NCBI RefSeq assembly: GCF_030541005.1
Contig: NZ_JASSVM010000009.1
Location: 1-64,000 of the forward strand
Direction: 5' to 3'
Source: Marinobacter sp. SS5-14b
GTDB lineage: Bacteria > Pseudomonadota > Gammaproteobacteria > Pseudomonadales > Oleiphilaceae
DNA: 64,000 nucleotides
Below, one piece after another: positions 1-7,142 of the stretch. The position numbers and the translations under genes are program-made. The notes below the pieces were generated by a model, which worked only from the letters and a program-made list of their open reading frames with translations, was not told the DNA's origin and searched no databases. Position 1 is the stretch's first letter. Each line of letters opens with the position of its first letter.

Positions 1-1
1 G

Positions 2-355
2 GGAAATAGGCAAAAATCGAACAAAACAGAGGGTGATAACGCCAAAATCGCGCTTGAATGGCTTTTTTTCGAGTTGAAAAGCGATTCAGCGATAAATCAG
101 GCGTTAATCAGACCCTCCCTAGAAAAGCTCCAAGACATAGGAATCTACACCATCGTAGTCACTGCAAAACTATATCGAGCTCATGATTTACCACACTTTG
201 ATATGCTCGTGTCAGGTGCCAATTCCTACTCCTCATGCACGAGAGCAGCAGAATTTATCTCAAATCAGCTTTCCTGCAATCTACAACAAAGCAGTAGGTT
301 CATCATACTGCCAACCCTTAAGTCCTCCAGACAAAAACGTATGAAACCTACCTGA
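2..355 (+). CDS. Partial unknown protein, C-terminal part, open at the window edge
   Basis: The reading frame is open from base 2 to a TGA at 353-355, so this is probably the 3' part of a longer gene that starts outside the window. A TTG at 74 could start a 93-residue product, but no ribosome binding site precedes it. I do not recognise the protein. It has a short helical stretch, a hydrophobic segment around IGIYTIVVTAKLY and a basic tail (SSRQKRMKP). The surrounding DNA is AT-rich, unlike the rest of the window, and the frame lies on the same strand as the downstream excisionase and integrase. That fits cargo of the integrated element. Whether it is translated cannot be decided from this fragment. 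Confidence 0.4.
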   Translation, partial: GNRQKSNKTEGDNAKIALEWLFFELKSDSAINQALIRPSLEKLQDIGIYTIVVTAKLYRAHDLPHFDMLVSGANSYSSCTRAAEFISNQLSCNLQQSSRFIILPTLKSSRQKRMKPT

Positions 356-424
356 ATGTATTGAAAAGGGCGTTGTGTGTCTTAACTTTAAAAAGAAATT
401 CCTCATGGGCATACGGTCACTGTG

Positions 425-479
425 TCAAGTGCTGTAATTCACTAAATCGGTTAATTAGGCGTGACACGGAATCACTTGA
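425..479. repeat. Inverted repeat TCAAGTG / CACTTGA upstream of the excisionase gene
   Basis: TCAAGTG at 425-431 and CACTTGA at 473-479 form a dyad centred near 452. GTGTCA (422-427) and its inverse within GTGACAC (461-467) sit beside them. The site is in the 235-bp AT-rich spacer before the xis-int pair. It could be an operator or integrase/excisionase binding sites, but the match is short. No convincing -35/-10 pair was found in this spacer. Confidence 0.3.
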
Positions 480-590
480 ATTCGGTAAATTGATAATACA
501 GCGACATAACGTAGGAAGGACATAAATCCTGGCTTCTATATTGTCACTGAAGATTGATACCTAGATCTGTTAACTGATAGAGAAAATTCT

Positions 591-821
591 ATGAACTCAA
601 CAAGTGATTCAACCCAAACTAAAAGCCTCCCTGCACTCGTACCGGGACGCTGGGTACGGCCTAACCTGCTTCCAGTGCTTTTTGGGATCAATGCTGAACA
701 GGCGAGGAAATATCGGGAACGCGGATTTTGGCTGGAGGAGAAGCATTGGCGCTTCGATCCCGTTCGTCGCGTTGTTTATAACCCAGAAGAAATCGCAAAC
801 TGGTTTGAGGGAAAGCTGTGA
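591..821 (+). CDS. Excisionase-like protein (DUF1233 type)
   Basis: This 76-residue protein has the layout of small phage or island excisionases of the DUF1233 type: WVRPNLL near residue 21, a GINAEQARKYRERG helix-turn-helix-like stretch, EKHWRFDP, and a closing YNPEEIANWFE. Such proteins bind and bend attachment-site DNA and bias the integrase towards excision. Its stop overlaps the GTG start of the integrase (GTGA at 818-821), which points to translational coupling. The ribosome binding site is weak (GATAGAG before the ATG). It could also act as a transcriptional regulator of the element. The family call rests on pattern recognition only. Confidence 0.75.
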   Translation: MNSTSDSTQTKSLPALVPGRWVRPNLLPVLFGINAEQARKYRERGFWLEEKHWRFDPVRRVVYNPEEIANWFEGKL

Positions 822-2098
822 CAAAAAAGGACAACTCACTGGTGCTGCCGAAAGGGGTCGAAGTCCACGGCAATAAGCTGCGGATCTCCTTTCAGTATGG
901 TGGTATGCGATGCCGGGAATCTGTTCCCGGCATCGCAAAAATTAACAAGTCGAGTATCGCCTACGCTGAAAATAAACGTACTTTGATACTGACAGAAATT
1001 AAAGAAAATCGCTTTGATTACGCGGCACATTTTCCGAATTCGAAAAATGCAAAACTGTTCAGTGGTTGGGGTGGTCCCGACCTGAGCAAGTTGGTTTCGG
1101 AATGCGTTGATGAATGGCTTTTGAAGCAAGAGGGAAAACAAGCCCCCTCGACTTACAAGAATTACAAGTCGAAATCAAAACATGTCATAACAAAATGGCC
1201 GAAGCGAAAGATCGCTGAGGTAACAAAAACTGAGATCGAACTATTCCAGACTGAACTGCTCCGTAAAGGATTGGCACCAAAAACCGTGAACGATGTTTTC
1301 ACTGTCGTTCGCGGCATTTGGTCAGATGCGTTCCACGACGGCATTGTCCGAATCAATCCTTTGGAGCGTATCCCAAACGTGGAACGAGATAGAGATCCTG
1401 AGTTTGCAGACCCTTTCACTCTGCAGGAACTCGATCGCATCCAATCGGTTAAGACGATGCGCCAGCAAGACATTAACATGGTAATGTTCGCGTGTTGGTG
1501 TGGGTTGTCCATATCCGAGTTAATAGCGCTCTCCTGGGACGATGTAGACATGATTGGAGGGGTGATTAAAGTGCGCCGCGCCCACGTTAACGGTGAGTAC
1601 AAAGTGCCCAAGGAAAAATCGCGCGTACGTGAGGTGGAACTGATAGAACCGGCTAAACAGTGGCTAAAACGTCAACAGGCAGCAACTTATCTGTTGCCGC
1701 CCTACATCATCGAGGTCCGCCAGCGTGACAATGTGACAATCAAGGAAGACACGGTTCGGCTGGTGTTCCGCAACGGCCAGAGCAATCAACCGTGGAACAA
1801 CGCCAGTCTGTATCGGTGGTTTTCCGGCCACCTTCGCAGGGCCAAGGTGCGCCATCGCGGGCCGAACCAATGCCGGCACACATTTGCCAGCCGGATGTTG
1901 TCCAACTATATAAGTCTGGAATGGGTGGCCCATCAGCTGGGTCACGTGGACACTACCATGGTGAAGAAACACTACGCTCGCTGGATTCAGTCCGACACAC
2001 CCAAAATGGCCGCTCAGGTTTCGCAGATGCTCGGGTTTAAAGTGGACGATAACGGACAGGAAAAACCGGATTCTGCCCCAATTCTGCCCCAAAAATGA
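818..2098 (+). CDS. Tyrosine recombinase / integrase with DUF3596-type arm-binding domain
   Basis: A 426-residue site-specific recombinase of the phage and island integrase family. Residues about 10-75 look like the DUF3596 arm-type DNA-binding domain, 90-180 are the SAM-like core-binding domain, and 200-400 the catalytic domain. Visible active-site residues are a Lys in the KVPKEKSR hairpin, Arg353 and His354 in CRHTFAS, His376 in QLGH and the nucleophile Tyr386 in KKHYARW. The first catalytic Arg, normally in a GLRxSEL motif, reads GLSISEL (Ser231), and the His of the HxxR box is Asn350. The gene starts at a GTG overlapping xis and ends 41 bp before the 3' end of tRNA-Ser, the usual target of such enzymes. 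Integrase identity is secure; activity is uncertain because of Ser231. Confidence 0.93.
   Translation: MTKKDNSLVLPKGVEVHGNKLRISFQYGGMRCRESVPGIAKINKSSIAYAENKRTLILTEIKENRFDYAAHFPNSKNAKLFSGWGGPDLSKLVSECVDEWLLKQEGKQAPSTYKNYKSKSKHVITKWPKRKIAEVTKTEIELFQTELLRKGLAPKTVNDVFTVVRGIWSDAFHDGIVRINPLERIPNVERDRDPEFADPFTLQELDRIQSVKTMRQQDINMVMFACWCGLSISELIALSWDDVDMIGGVIKVRRAHVNGEYKVPKEKSRVREVELIEPAKQWLKRQQAATYLLPPYIIEVRQRDNVTIKEDTVRLVFRNGQSNQPWNNASLYRWFSGHLRRAKVRHRGPNQCRHTFASRMLSNYISLEWVAHQLGHVDTTMVKKHYARWIQSDTPKMAAQVSQMLGFKVDDNGQEKPDSAPILPQK
2070..2091 (+). repeat. Tandem 11-bp duplication ATTCTGCCCCA at the integrase 3' end
   Basis: ATTCTGCCCCA occurs twice back to back (2070-2080 and 2081-2091), spanning the last integrase codons. 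Direct repeats close to an attachment site are typical of arm-type integrase binding sites. Here the repeat is also coding, so it may only be a local duplication. Confidence 0.45.
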
Positions 2099-2100
2099 AA

Positions 2101-2135
2101 AAAGCCCTGATTTTCTATTTGAAAATCAGGGCTTT
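2101..2135 (-). terminator. Rho-independent terminator of tRNA-Ser
   Basis: A perfect 15-bp stem (2101-2115 with 2121-2135) and a 5-nt loop lie just beyond the tRNA 3' end. On the minus strand the hairpin ends in a T run made by the A-rich bases 2098-2103. It also lies directly after the integrase stop and may block read-through in both directions. Confidence 0.8.
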
Positions 2136-2139
2136 AGTA

Positions 2140-2230
2140 TGGCGGAGAGGGAGGGATTCGAACCCTCGATACGCTATTAACGTATACACACTTTCCAGGC
2201 GTGCGCCTTCAGCCACTCGGCCACCTCTCC
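2140..2230 (-). tRNA. tRNA-Ser (anticodon GGA), integration target
   Basis: A 91-nt class II tRNA with encoded CCA (TGG at 2140-2142 on the plus strand), acceptor stem GGAGAGG/CCTCTCC, a long variable arm, T loop GGTTCGAATCC and anticodon loop CTGGAAA. It reads UCC serine codons. Its 3' end faces the integrase, as expected for an element inserted in the 3' part of the gene. No second copy of the tRNA 3' end is present in positions 1-2100, so the element continues outside the window. Confidence 0.97.
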
Positions 2231-2278
2231 AATAAACTGTTTCAAATCAGCAATGTCGTCGCTCATTTGAGGGCGCAA

Positions 2279-2307
2279 ACTTTAATGGTTTTACGGGCGG
2301 TTGGCAA
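2279..2307 (-). promoter_or_regulatory. Predicted sigma-70 promoter of tRNA-Ser
   Basis: On the minus strand TTGCCA (2307-2302) and TAAAGT (2284-2279) are separated by 17 bp. They lie about 50 bp upstream of the tRNA 5' end, and a GC-rich stretch (GCGCCC) follows the -10. Confidence 0.55.
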
Positions 2308-2421
2308 CTCCCTTTCCAAAAATTGCAAAAACTTTTTAGCCATCAAGCGGATTTCTGTTTACCGGTTGAAGAGATTCAGGACTATCGTTACAAAGAAAGC
2401 CATCAACAAGAGGAACTCACG

Positions 2422-2952
2422 ATGCTGATGAAAGCCGAGCAATCGACACTGCTGCTGATCGATGTTCAGGAGAAACTGATGCCCGCCATAAGCCACGGGG
2501 ATGAAGTGATAGACCGGTGCACCATACTTGCCACCATTGCAGGGCTGATGGAGGTTCCGGTGCTCGGCACCGAGCAATTGCCGGACAAACTTGGCCATAA
2601 TATTGAAGCGGTGCGGGAGTTGTGCGACCAGACTCTGGCCAAGCATCATTTTGATGCCTGCCCGGACGGTCTCGTTGACCGGTTACCGGAAGGTCGGCAG
2701 CACATTGTCATCGGCGGTTGCGAAACTCATGTCTGCATGATGCAGACTGCCCTGAGCCTGCTTGATGCGGGCTATAAGGTCTGGGTGGTGGCCGATGCGA
2801 CTGGCTCCCGGAACGAATTCGACCGGGATGTCGCCTTGGATCGGCTGAATGAGAGCGGAGCAAAGATTGTCACGCTCGAAATGGTGGCGTTCGAATGGAT
2901 GCGCCATTGCAAGCACACCCAATTCAGAAACATCCAGTCACTGATCAAATAA
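2422..2952 (+). CDS. Isochorismatase-like cysteine hydrolase
   Basis: A 176-residue cytoplasmic protein of the isochorismatase-like hydrolase superfamily (YcaC/nicotinamidase fold). The nucleophile Cys is in GGCETHVCM, the catalytic Asp is in LLLIDVQEKL near the N terminus, and TEQLPDKLG supplies the conserved cis-peptide/Lys region. Start: ATG at 2422, with AGAGGA 7 nt upstream; the open frame extends further 5' but without such a site. Substrates in this family vary (isochorismate, nicotinamide, N-carbamoyl compounds), so none is assigned. It is probably transcribed with the double-cupin gene 65 bp downstream. Its length is normal for the family. Confidence 0.9.
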   Translation: MLMKAEQSTLLLIDVQEKLMPAISHGDEVIDRCTILATIAGLMEVPVLGTEQLPDKLGHNIEAVRELCDQTLAKHHFDACPDGLVDRLPEGRQHIVIGGCETHVCMMQTALSLLDAGYKVWVVADATGSRNEFDRDVALDRLNESGAKIVTLEMVAFEWMRHCKHTQFRNIQSLIK

Positions 2953-3017
2953 AGCCATCCAGCACGGGAACCATGACGTACAAAATCCATTCAGTCACCG
3001 GTGCTTTGAGGTTAGCA

Positions 3018-3674
3018 ATGCTCAACATGGACTTTTCCAGAAAGGTCGTTATACGCACAGCCGAACAGGATTGGGTTCCCAGCCCAGCCGGCGGCGTACT
3101 CAGGAAGCCCCTCGCCCGGGAGGAAGCCGAACGAGGCCACGCCACCAGCGTTGTGCGGTATGAGCCCGGCGCCTCTTTCAAGCGACATGAGCACCCCCTC
3201 GGCGAGGAAATCCTGGTGCTTGAAGGCGTTTTTTCCGATGAAACGGGTGATTACCCTGCAGGCACCTATTTGCGCAACCCTCCGGGAAGCGGGCATGCCC
3301 CGTTCAGCAAGGAGGGCTGCACGCTGCTGGTCAAGTTGCATCAGTTCGACGAACGCGATCAGTCAATCGTTCGCGTAGACACTCACAACACGCGTTGGCT
3401 ACCCGGTATTGGCGGGCTTGAGGTCATGCCGTTGCACGAGTTCGAGCACGAACATGTAGCCCTGGTTAAGTGGCCCGCCAACGAAGTCTTTCAGCCTCAC
3501 AGGCACTTCGGGGGCGAGGAAATTTTCGTGCTGTCCGGAGAATTCTGTGATGAGCACGGCCGTTATCCCGAAGGTACCTGGATTCGCAGCCCCCACCTGA
3601 GCCAGCACCATCCGTTCGTCGAAAAGGAAACCGTCATCTGGGTTAAAACGGGCCATCTACCAATCCAGGCGTAA
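3018..3674 (+). CDS. Double-cupin protein of the ChrR-like cupin family
   Basis: A 218-residue protein made of two cupin barrels. Each carries a metal-binding signature: HEHPLGEE in the first half and HRHFGGEE in the second, both followed by the GTY/GTW-R-PPGS/SPH strand. The fold is the one found in the C-terminal half of the anti-sigma factor ChrR and in small metal-dependent dioxygenases. There is no N-terminal zinc-binding anti-sigma domain and no ECF sigma gene nearby, so an enzyme or small-molecule binder is more likely than an anti-sigma factor. Start: ATG at 3018 with GAGG 6 nt upstream; a second ATG at 3027 is possible. Confidence 0.85.
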   Translation: MLNMDFSRKVVIRTAEQDWVPSPAGGVLRKPLAREEAERGHATSVVRYEPGASFKRHEHPLGEEILVLEGVFSDETGDYPAGTYLRNPPGSGHAPFSKEGCTLLVKLHQFDERDQSIVRVDTHNTRWLPGIGGLEVMPLHEFEHEHVALVKWPANEVFQPHRHFGGEEIFVLSGEFCDEHGRYPEGTWIRSPHLSQHHPFVEKETVIWVKTGHLPIQA

Positions 3675-3675
3675 C

Positions 3676-3696
3676 AAAAAGGGCCCCAAAGGGCCC
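3676..3696 (-). terminator. Rho-independent terminator of the DUF7352-like gene
   Basis: GGGCCC (3681-3686), loop CAAA and GGGCCC (3691-3696). On the minus strand the hairpin is followed by TTTTT from 3680-3676. It lies between two convergent genes. Confidence 0.8.
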
Positions 3697-3703
3697 TGAA
3701 GTG

Positions 3704-4069
3704 CTAAGAGATCGCCGTGTGCTGCCAGTTGTTTCTGTGGAACGCGCCGTTGCTTGCGACCTCCGATGCCGGGCTGAATCGTGCCTCCTCCCCGGCGGGG
3801 ACCGCAAACACGTGGTAGGCCTCAGGGCCGAAAGGATCGAGCGCCGTATCAAGGTACTCAAGACTGTCCGGCACCGGCTCTCCCGAGAACGCGACGCGGA
3901 ACTGCCGCTCCAGAGTTGGCGTGGTCACGCTCAGAGGCTGCTCCACCCAGAGATATACAGCCTTGTGGGGCACGATGTACTCGCTGCGCACCACCCTGTA
4001 ACCCTCTTTGAGCGTGAGCGTGGTCGACTCTTTGCCCGGTTCGAGACGAAATTTATGGATGGTTTTCAT
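3704..4069 (-). CDS. DUF7352-like small protein of unknown function
   Basis: A 121-residue protein. The opening MKTIHKFRLEPG and the later VYLWVEQ and YHVFAVPAG resemble the small phage-associated DUF7352 family (MKTIHKY-L start, V/HVFE-type end), but the middle is divergent. No membrane segment or catalytic motif is visible, and the function is unknown. The start has a good site (AGGAG, 9 nt before the ATG). It is monocistronic and is closed by its own terminator. Lying 2 kb from an integrated element, it may itself be a remnant of horizontal transfer, which is inference. Confidence 0.7.
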   Translation of the reverse strand: MKTIHKFRLEPGKESTTLTLKEGYRVVRSEYIVPHKAVYLWVEQPLSVTTPTLERQFRVAFSGEPVPDSLEYLDTALDPFGPEAYHVFAVPAGEEARFSPASEVASNGAFHRNNWQHTAIS

Positions 4070-4158
4070 AGCTGCTGCTCCTCATTGGGTTGCTGCCTTT
4101 TACAGCTTCATAATGAACAGGAACAGGGCTCGATAAAATAAGCTTTTCTGATCTTTTT

Positions 4159-4177
4159 ACATCGATATTTTCGATGT
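4159..4177. repeat. Short palindrome at the end of the LysR gene
   Basis: ACATCGA (4159-4165), loop TATTT, TCGATGT (4171-4177), overlapping the LysR-gene stop codon. There is no T run on the minus strand, so it is not a standard terminator. Confidence 0.35.
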
Positions 4178-5082
4178 TACTGGGGTTGTTTGTTGCCCTC
4201 GTGGGCTTCAACAATGGCACGCACTCCCTCGTGGGCGGTCTTCCGACCACGAGTAATGGCGAACAGCTCATCCATCACCTCTTCAATCGAGGCAATCCGC
4301 TCAACCTGGTACTGTCGGCAGACCTCTGCCCTGATCGCAGTCGGGGCAGCAAACACACCATACCCCTGGCTTCCGAAGACCTTTATCAAGGCACTGTCGT
4401 CCACCCGGGCGACCAACTTCATGCGAACTCCATTCAGGGAAAACCAGTTCATCAGGCGCTCGAAATAGGGTGCGCCGGTCGCGTTGGCCAACAGCGGCTG
4501 TCCATTGAGGGATTCCGGGAAGCCCTTCTTCAGCTTCTTTGCCAGGTCCGGCGCTGCGAACAGGCTCATGCTGGATCCCGACAACGGATGCACGGTGAGA
4601 TTGCCCTCTTCCTGGAGCTTTGGCACACGGTCTGTGAGCACCAGGTCCAGCTCTTTGCGCTTCAAGCTCAGAACCAGATCCTCAGTACGGCCGGTCTGGC
4701 AGTCCAGCTGGATTGCGCGCTCACCCGCCATGGCGGGCTGCAGAAGTTGGTAGGCAATCAATTTGTGAATGGACGCAGATACACCTGCTCGCAAAGTCAG
4801 CGGCCGCTCGGAAGGGTCGAGCCTAAGGGTTTCGGTGAGTTCACCAGTGAGTGCAAAGATCTCGTTGGCATATCCCAGGACAAGACGGCCAAAATCGGTC
4901 AGGGCCAGCTTACGGCTTTCCCGGGAAAAGAGGCGACCACCTACCGAAGCTTCAAAGGTGGCCAACTGGCCGCTGAGGGTTTGTGGTGCAAGCTCGAGAA
5001 CCTCACTGGCGCGGGCAATCGAACCTTCTCGACTGATCACCCAGAAATAATAGAGATGGCGAAGGTTAAGCTGCTCCATCAC
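4177..5082 (-). CDS. LysR-family transcriptional regulator, NhaR-like
   Basis: A regulator of 301 residues, or 300 if the second Met is used. The N terminus (LNLRHLYYFWVISREGSIA, then ASEVLELAPQTLSGQL) is the winged helix-turn-helix typical of NhaR, the activator of sodium/proton antiporter genes. The remainder fits the LysR effector-binding domain. Its start overlaps the end of the upstream MFS gene by 17 bp, so the two are cotranscribed and the transporter is its likely target or partner. No nhaA-like antiporter is nearby, so the ligand is not assigned. NhaR-like proteins also control exopolysaccharide genes in enterobacteria, so a wider role is possible. Confidence 0.88.
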   Translation of the reverse strand: MMEQLNLRHLYYFWVISREGSIARASEVLELAPQTLSGQLATFEASVGGRLFSRESRKLALTDFGRLVLGYANEIFALTGELTETLRLDPSERPLTLRAGVSASIHKLIAYQLLQPAMAGERAIQLDCQTGRTEDLVLSLKRKELDLVLTDRVPKLQEEGNLTVHPLSGSSMSLFAAPDLAKKLKKGFPESLNGQPLLANATGAPYFERLMNWFSLNGVRMKLVARVDDSALIKVFGSQGYGVFAAPTAIRAEVCRQYQVERIASIEEVMDELFAITRGRKTAHEGVRAIVEAHEGNKQPQ

Positions 5083-6274
5083 TCTTTCCGGCTTCGACGG
5101 CGTCAGGCGCCCGATCCCGCAACAGCCAAATCCCCATCAGCAGCCCGTGCAGAATAAGGAACGGCACCGCAACCATAACCAGCCCGCCCCAACCCAGCCA
5201 GCTCAGTATCGCGCCTGCAGACAGCGCAGCTGTAGCCTGGGCACCGAACACCATGATGTCGTTCAGGCCCTGAACCCGGAATCGCTCCGAATCCCGGTAG
5301 CCACCAGGCAAGAGCGTGGTGCCGCCGACAAAGAGAAAATTCCAGCCAATACCCAGTAACAACAGGGCGGAAAGGTAGTGGTGGAAACTGATGCCGCTGG
5401 CTGCGAGGACAATGCAGCCAAGATAGGCCAGCAGCCCTGCCGCCATCATCAGCGGTATACCCACCACACGGGTCAGCCAGCCACTGATCAGAGACGGAAG
5501 ATACATGGCCATAATATGAAGCTGTATAACGCGCTTGGCATCATCAAGGTCGTGACCGGCCATCTCAGTCATACTGAGTGGCGTTGCTGTCATGATGAAA
5601 CTCATCACAGCGTAACCGATAGCTGCACCGCTGATCGCCACCCATACCAGTGGGTTGGCCAGAATCTCCCTTAACGGGCGGCCTCCCCCCGGCCGGGCTT
5701 CCTGAACCCGTTCGCCCCGGGCCCGATAGCCAACGCCAAGAATCAGCAGGGCACCACCCTGCACGACCGCCAGACCAACCCAACTGATCAGAAATGGATG
5801 CTGCTCGGCCGCGCCACTGCCCAAACCAGCCACTTCTGGCCCAAGCCAGGCCGCCACCAGACCTCCCAGTAGCACCCGAGCTGCGGCAGACCCCGCCATG
5901 GCCGATGGCACAGACTCCATGGCCGCAAACCGATATTGGTGAACAACCGCCAGCCCGGTGCCGCCAACGACGGCAGCAAGGCACAATAACGAGAACAAGC
6001 CAGACCAGGACGCCAGCGCACCCAAAACGCCCGCCACGATGCCCATGACTGCACCTAGCAGCATGACTCGCTTTCGCCCTACCCGCTCCATCAGCCAGGT
6101 GGCCGGTTTGATTGCCAATACCGTACCCACAACCACCAAGCCAACCGGCAGGGTTGCGTACTCTGCCGCCGGTGCGAGCAAGCGCCCTTGAATACTGCCG
6201 ATAAATACGATGAAGGGGGCGGTGCACATGGCCAGTGCCTGAGCGGCGACCAATATCCAGACGTTCATTGGCAT
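5066..6274 (-). CDS. MFS transporter
   Basis: A 402-residue integral inner-membrane protein with about 12 hydrophobic segments. A motif A-like loop (LMERVGRKRVMLLG) follows the second segment, and a hydrophilic central loop near residues 185-205 (RARGERVQEARPGG) divides two six-helix halves. The substrate cannot be told. Its ATG lies 3 nt after the cheR stop, so its ribosome binding site (GGAAGAAG) is inside cheR and translation is probably coupled. Downstream it overlaps the LysR gene. Standing right behind cheV-cheR, it occupies the place where flgB and the rod/hook operon follow cheR in Pseudomonas. Confidence 0.9.
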   Translation of the reverse strand: MPMNVWILVAAQALAMCTAPFIVFIGSIQGRLLAPAAEYATLPVGLVVVGTVLAIKPATWLMERVGRKRVMLLGAVMGIVAGVLGALASWSGLFSLLCLAAVVGGTGLAVVHQYRFAAMESVPSAMAGSAAARVLLGGLVAAWLGPEVAGLGSGAAEQHPFLISWVGLAVVQGGALLILGVGYRARGERVQEARPGGGRPLREILANPLVWVAISGAAIGYAVMSFIMTATPLSMTEMAGHDLDDAKRVIQLHIMAMYLPSLISGWLTRVVGIPLMMAAGLLAYLGCIVLAASGISFHHYLSALLLLGIGWNFLFVGGTTLLPGGYRDSERFRVQGLNDIMVFGAQATAALSAGAILSWLGWGGLVMVAVPFLILHGLLMGIWLLRDRAPDAVEAGKSDGAA

Positions 6275-6277
6275 GAT

Positions 6278-7105
6278 TTACTTCTTCCGGTAAATGATGC
6301 CGGGGTGGCACTGCACCATCTCATAAAGATCCGGCAGACCATTCAGGGATTCCGATGCCCCCAATATCAGATAGCCGCCCGGGTTGAGCGCCCCGTGCAG
6401 ACGGGTGAGAATGTCCTTTTTGAGGTCTGCAGAAAAATAGATGAGCACATTACGGCATAGAATGATGTCAAACTTCCCGAGCATGTAGCGCTCCAGGAGG
6501 TTCAGCTCCTTGAACTCCACCATGGCTTTGATCTGGGGGCTGATCTGCCAACCACCGTTCAGAGACGGCTTGAAGAAGTGCTTCTGGCGCTCCGGTGACA
6601 GCCCGCGCCCAATCGCGATCATCTCGTACTCGCCCCTGCGAGCAACCTCCAGGACGCTTTTCGAAATATCTGTCGCGGTGATCTTCACATCCCTTAGCTT
6701 ACCGGGACGCGTACGCCGGAATTCATCCACCACCATTGAGACCGAGTAGGGCTCCTGCCCGGTGGAACACGCAGCGGACCAGACCCGCAAGGGCTGCAGA
6801 GACTTGCGTTCTTCGAACTCTGGCAGCAGCTTATCCTGGAGAATTCTGAATGGGTGATTGTCTCGAAACCACAGCGTCTCGTTTGTGGTCATCGCATCAA
6901 TAACCACTTCCCTCAGACTGGTGCGGCCGGGCCGTTTCAGACGCCCTAGCAATTCACCCAGGGAGTTCAGGCTGTTTTCCTCAAGAATCCGGCGCAGACG
7001 GCTTTTCACCAGATACTGTTTATTGTCTCCCAGCAGAATGCCACACGCATCCTGCAGGAACGTTTTGAATTCTTCGTATTCCTGGGGCGTTATATCCGCT
7101 TTCAT
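6278..7105 (-). CDS. cheR: Chemotaxis protein methyltransferase CheR
   Basis: A 275-residue S-adenosylmethionine-dependent methyltransferase that methylates glutamates of chemoreceptors at the inner membrane. An N-terminal all-helical domain (residues 1-75) carries KSRLRRIL. The SAM-binding domain shows TNETLWFRD (74-82), ACSTGQEPYS (112-121) and DIILCRNVLIYF. The length is typical. It follows cheV by 37 bp on the same strand, the order known from Pseudomonas. The next gene starts 3 nt after its stop. I place the start at the ATG of MKADITPQEY. Confidence 0.97.
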   Translation of the reverse strand: MKADITPQEYEEFKTFLQDACGILLGDNKQYLVKSRLRRILEENSLNSLGELLGRLKRPGRTSLREVVIDAMTTNETLWFRDNHPFRILQDKLLPEFEERKSLQPLRVWSAACSTGQEPYSVSMVVDEFRRTRPGKLRDVKITATDISKSVLEVARRGEYEMIAIGRGLSPERQKHFFKPSLNGGWQISPQIKAMVEFKELNLLERYMLGKFDIILCRNVLIYFSADLKKDILTRLHGALNPGGYLILGASESLNGLPDLYEMVQCHPGIIYRKK

Positions 7106-7142
7106 TGGATCTCTATTGTGGGTAGATCTGTTAACCGGCGCA

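Noticed and set aside
2201-2428. Small plus-strand frame crossing tRNA-Ser
   Set aside because: It overlaps a certain tRNA gene and its promoter and has no binding site.
5565-6311. 248-codon frame overlapping the MFS gene on the same strand
   Set aside because: It lies in another frame of the GC-rich MFS gene; the product is Gly/Arg/Cys-rich low-complexity sequence without membrane helices.
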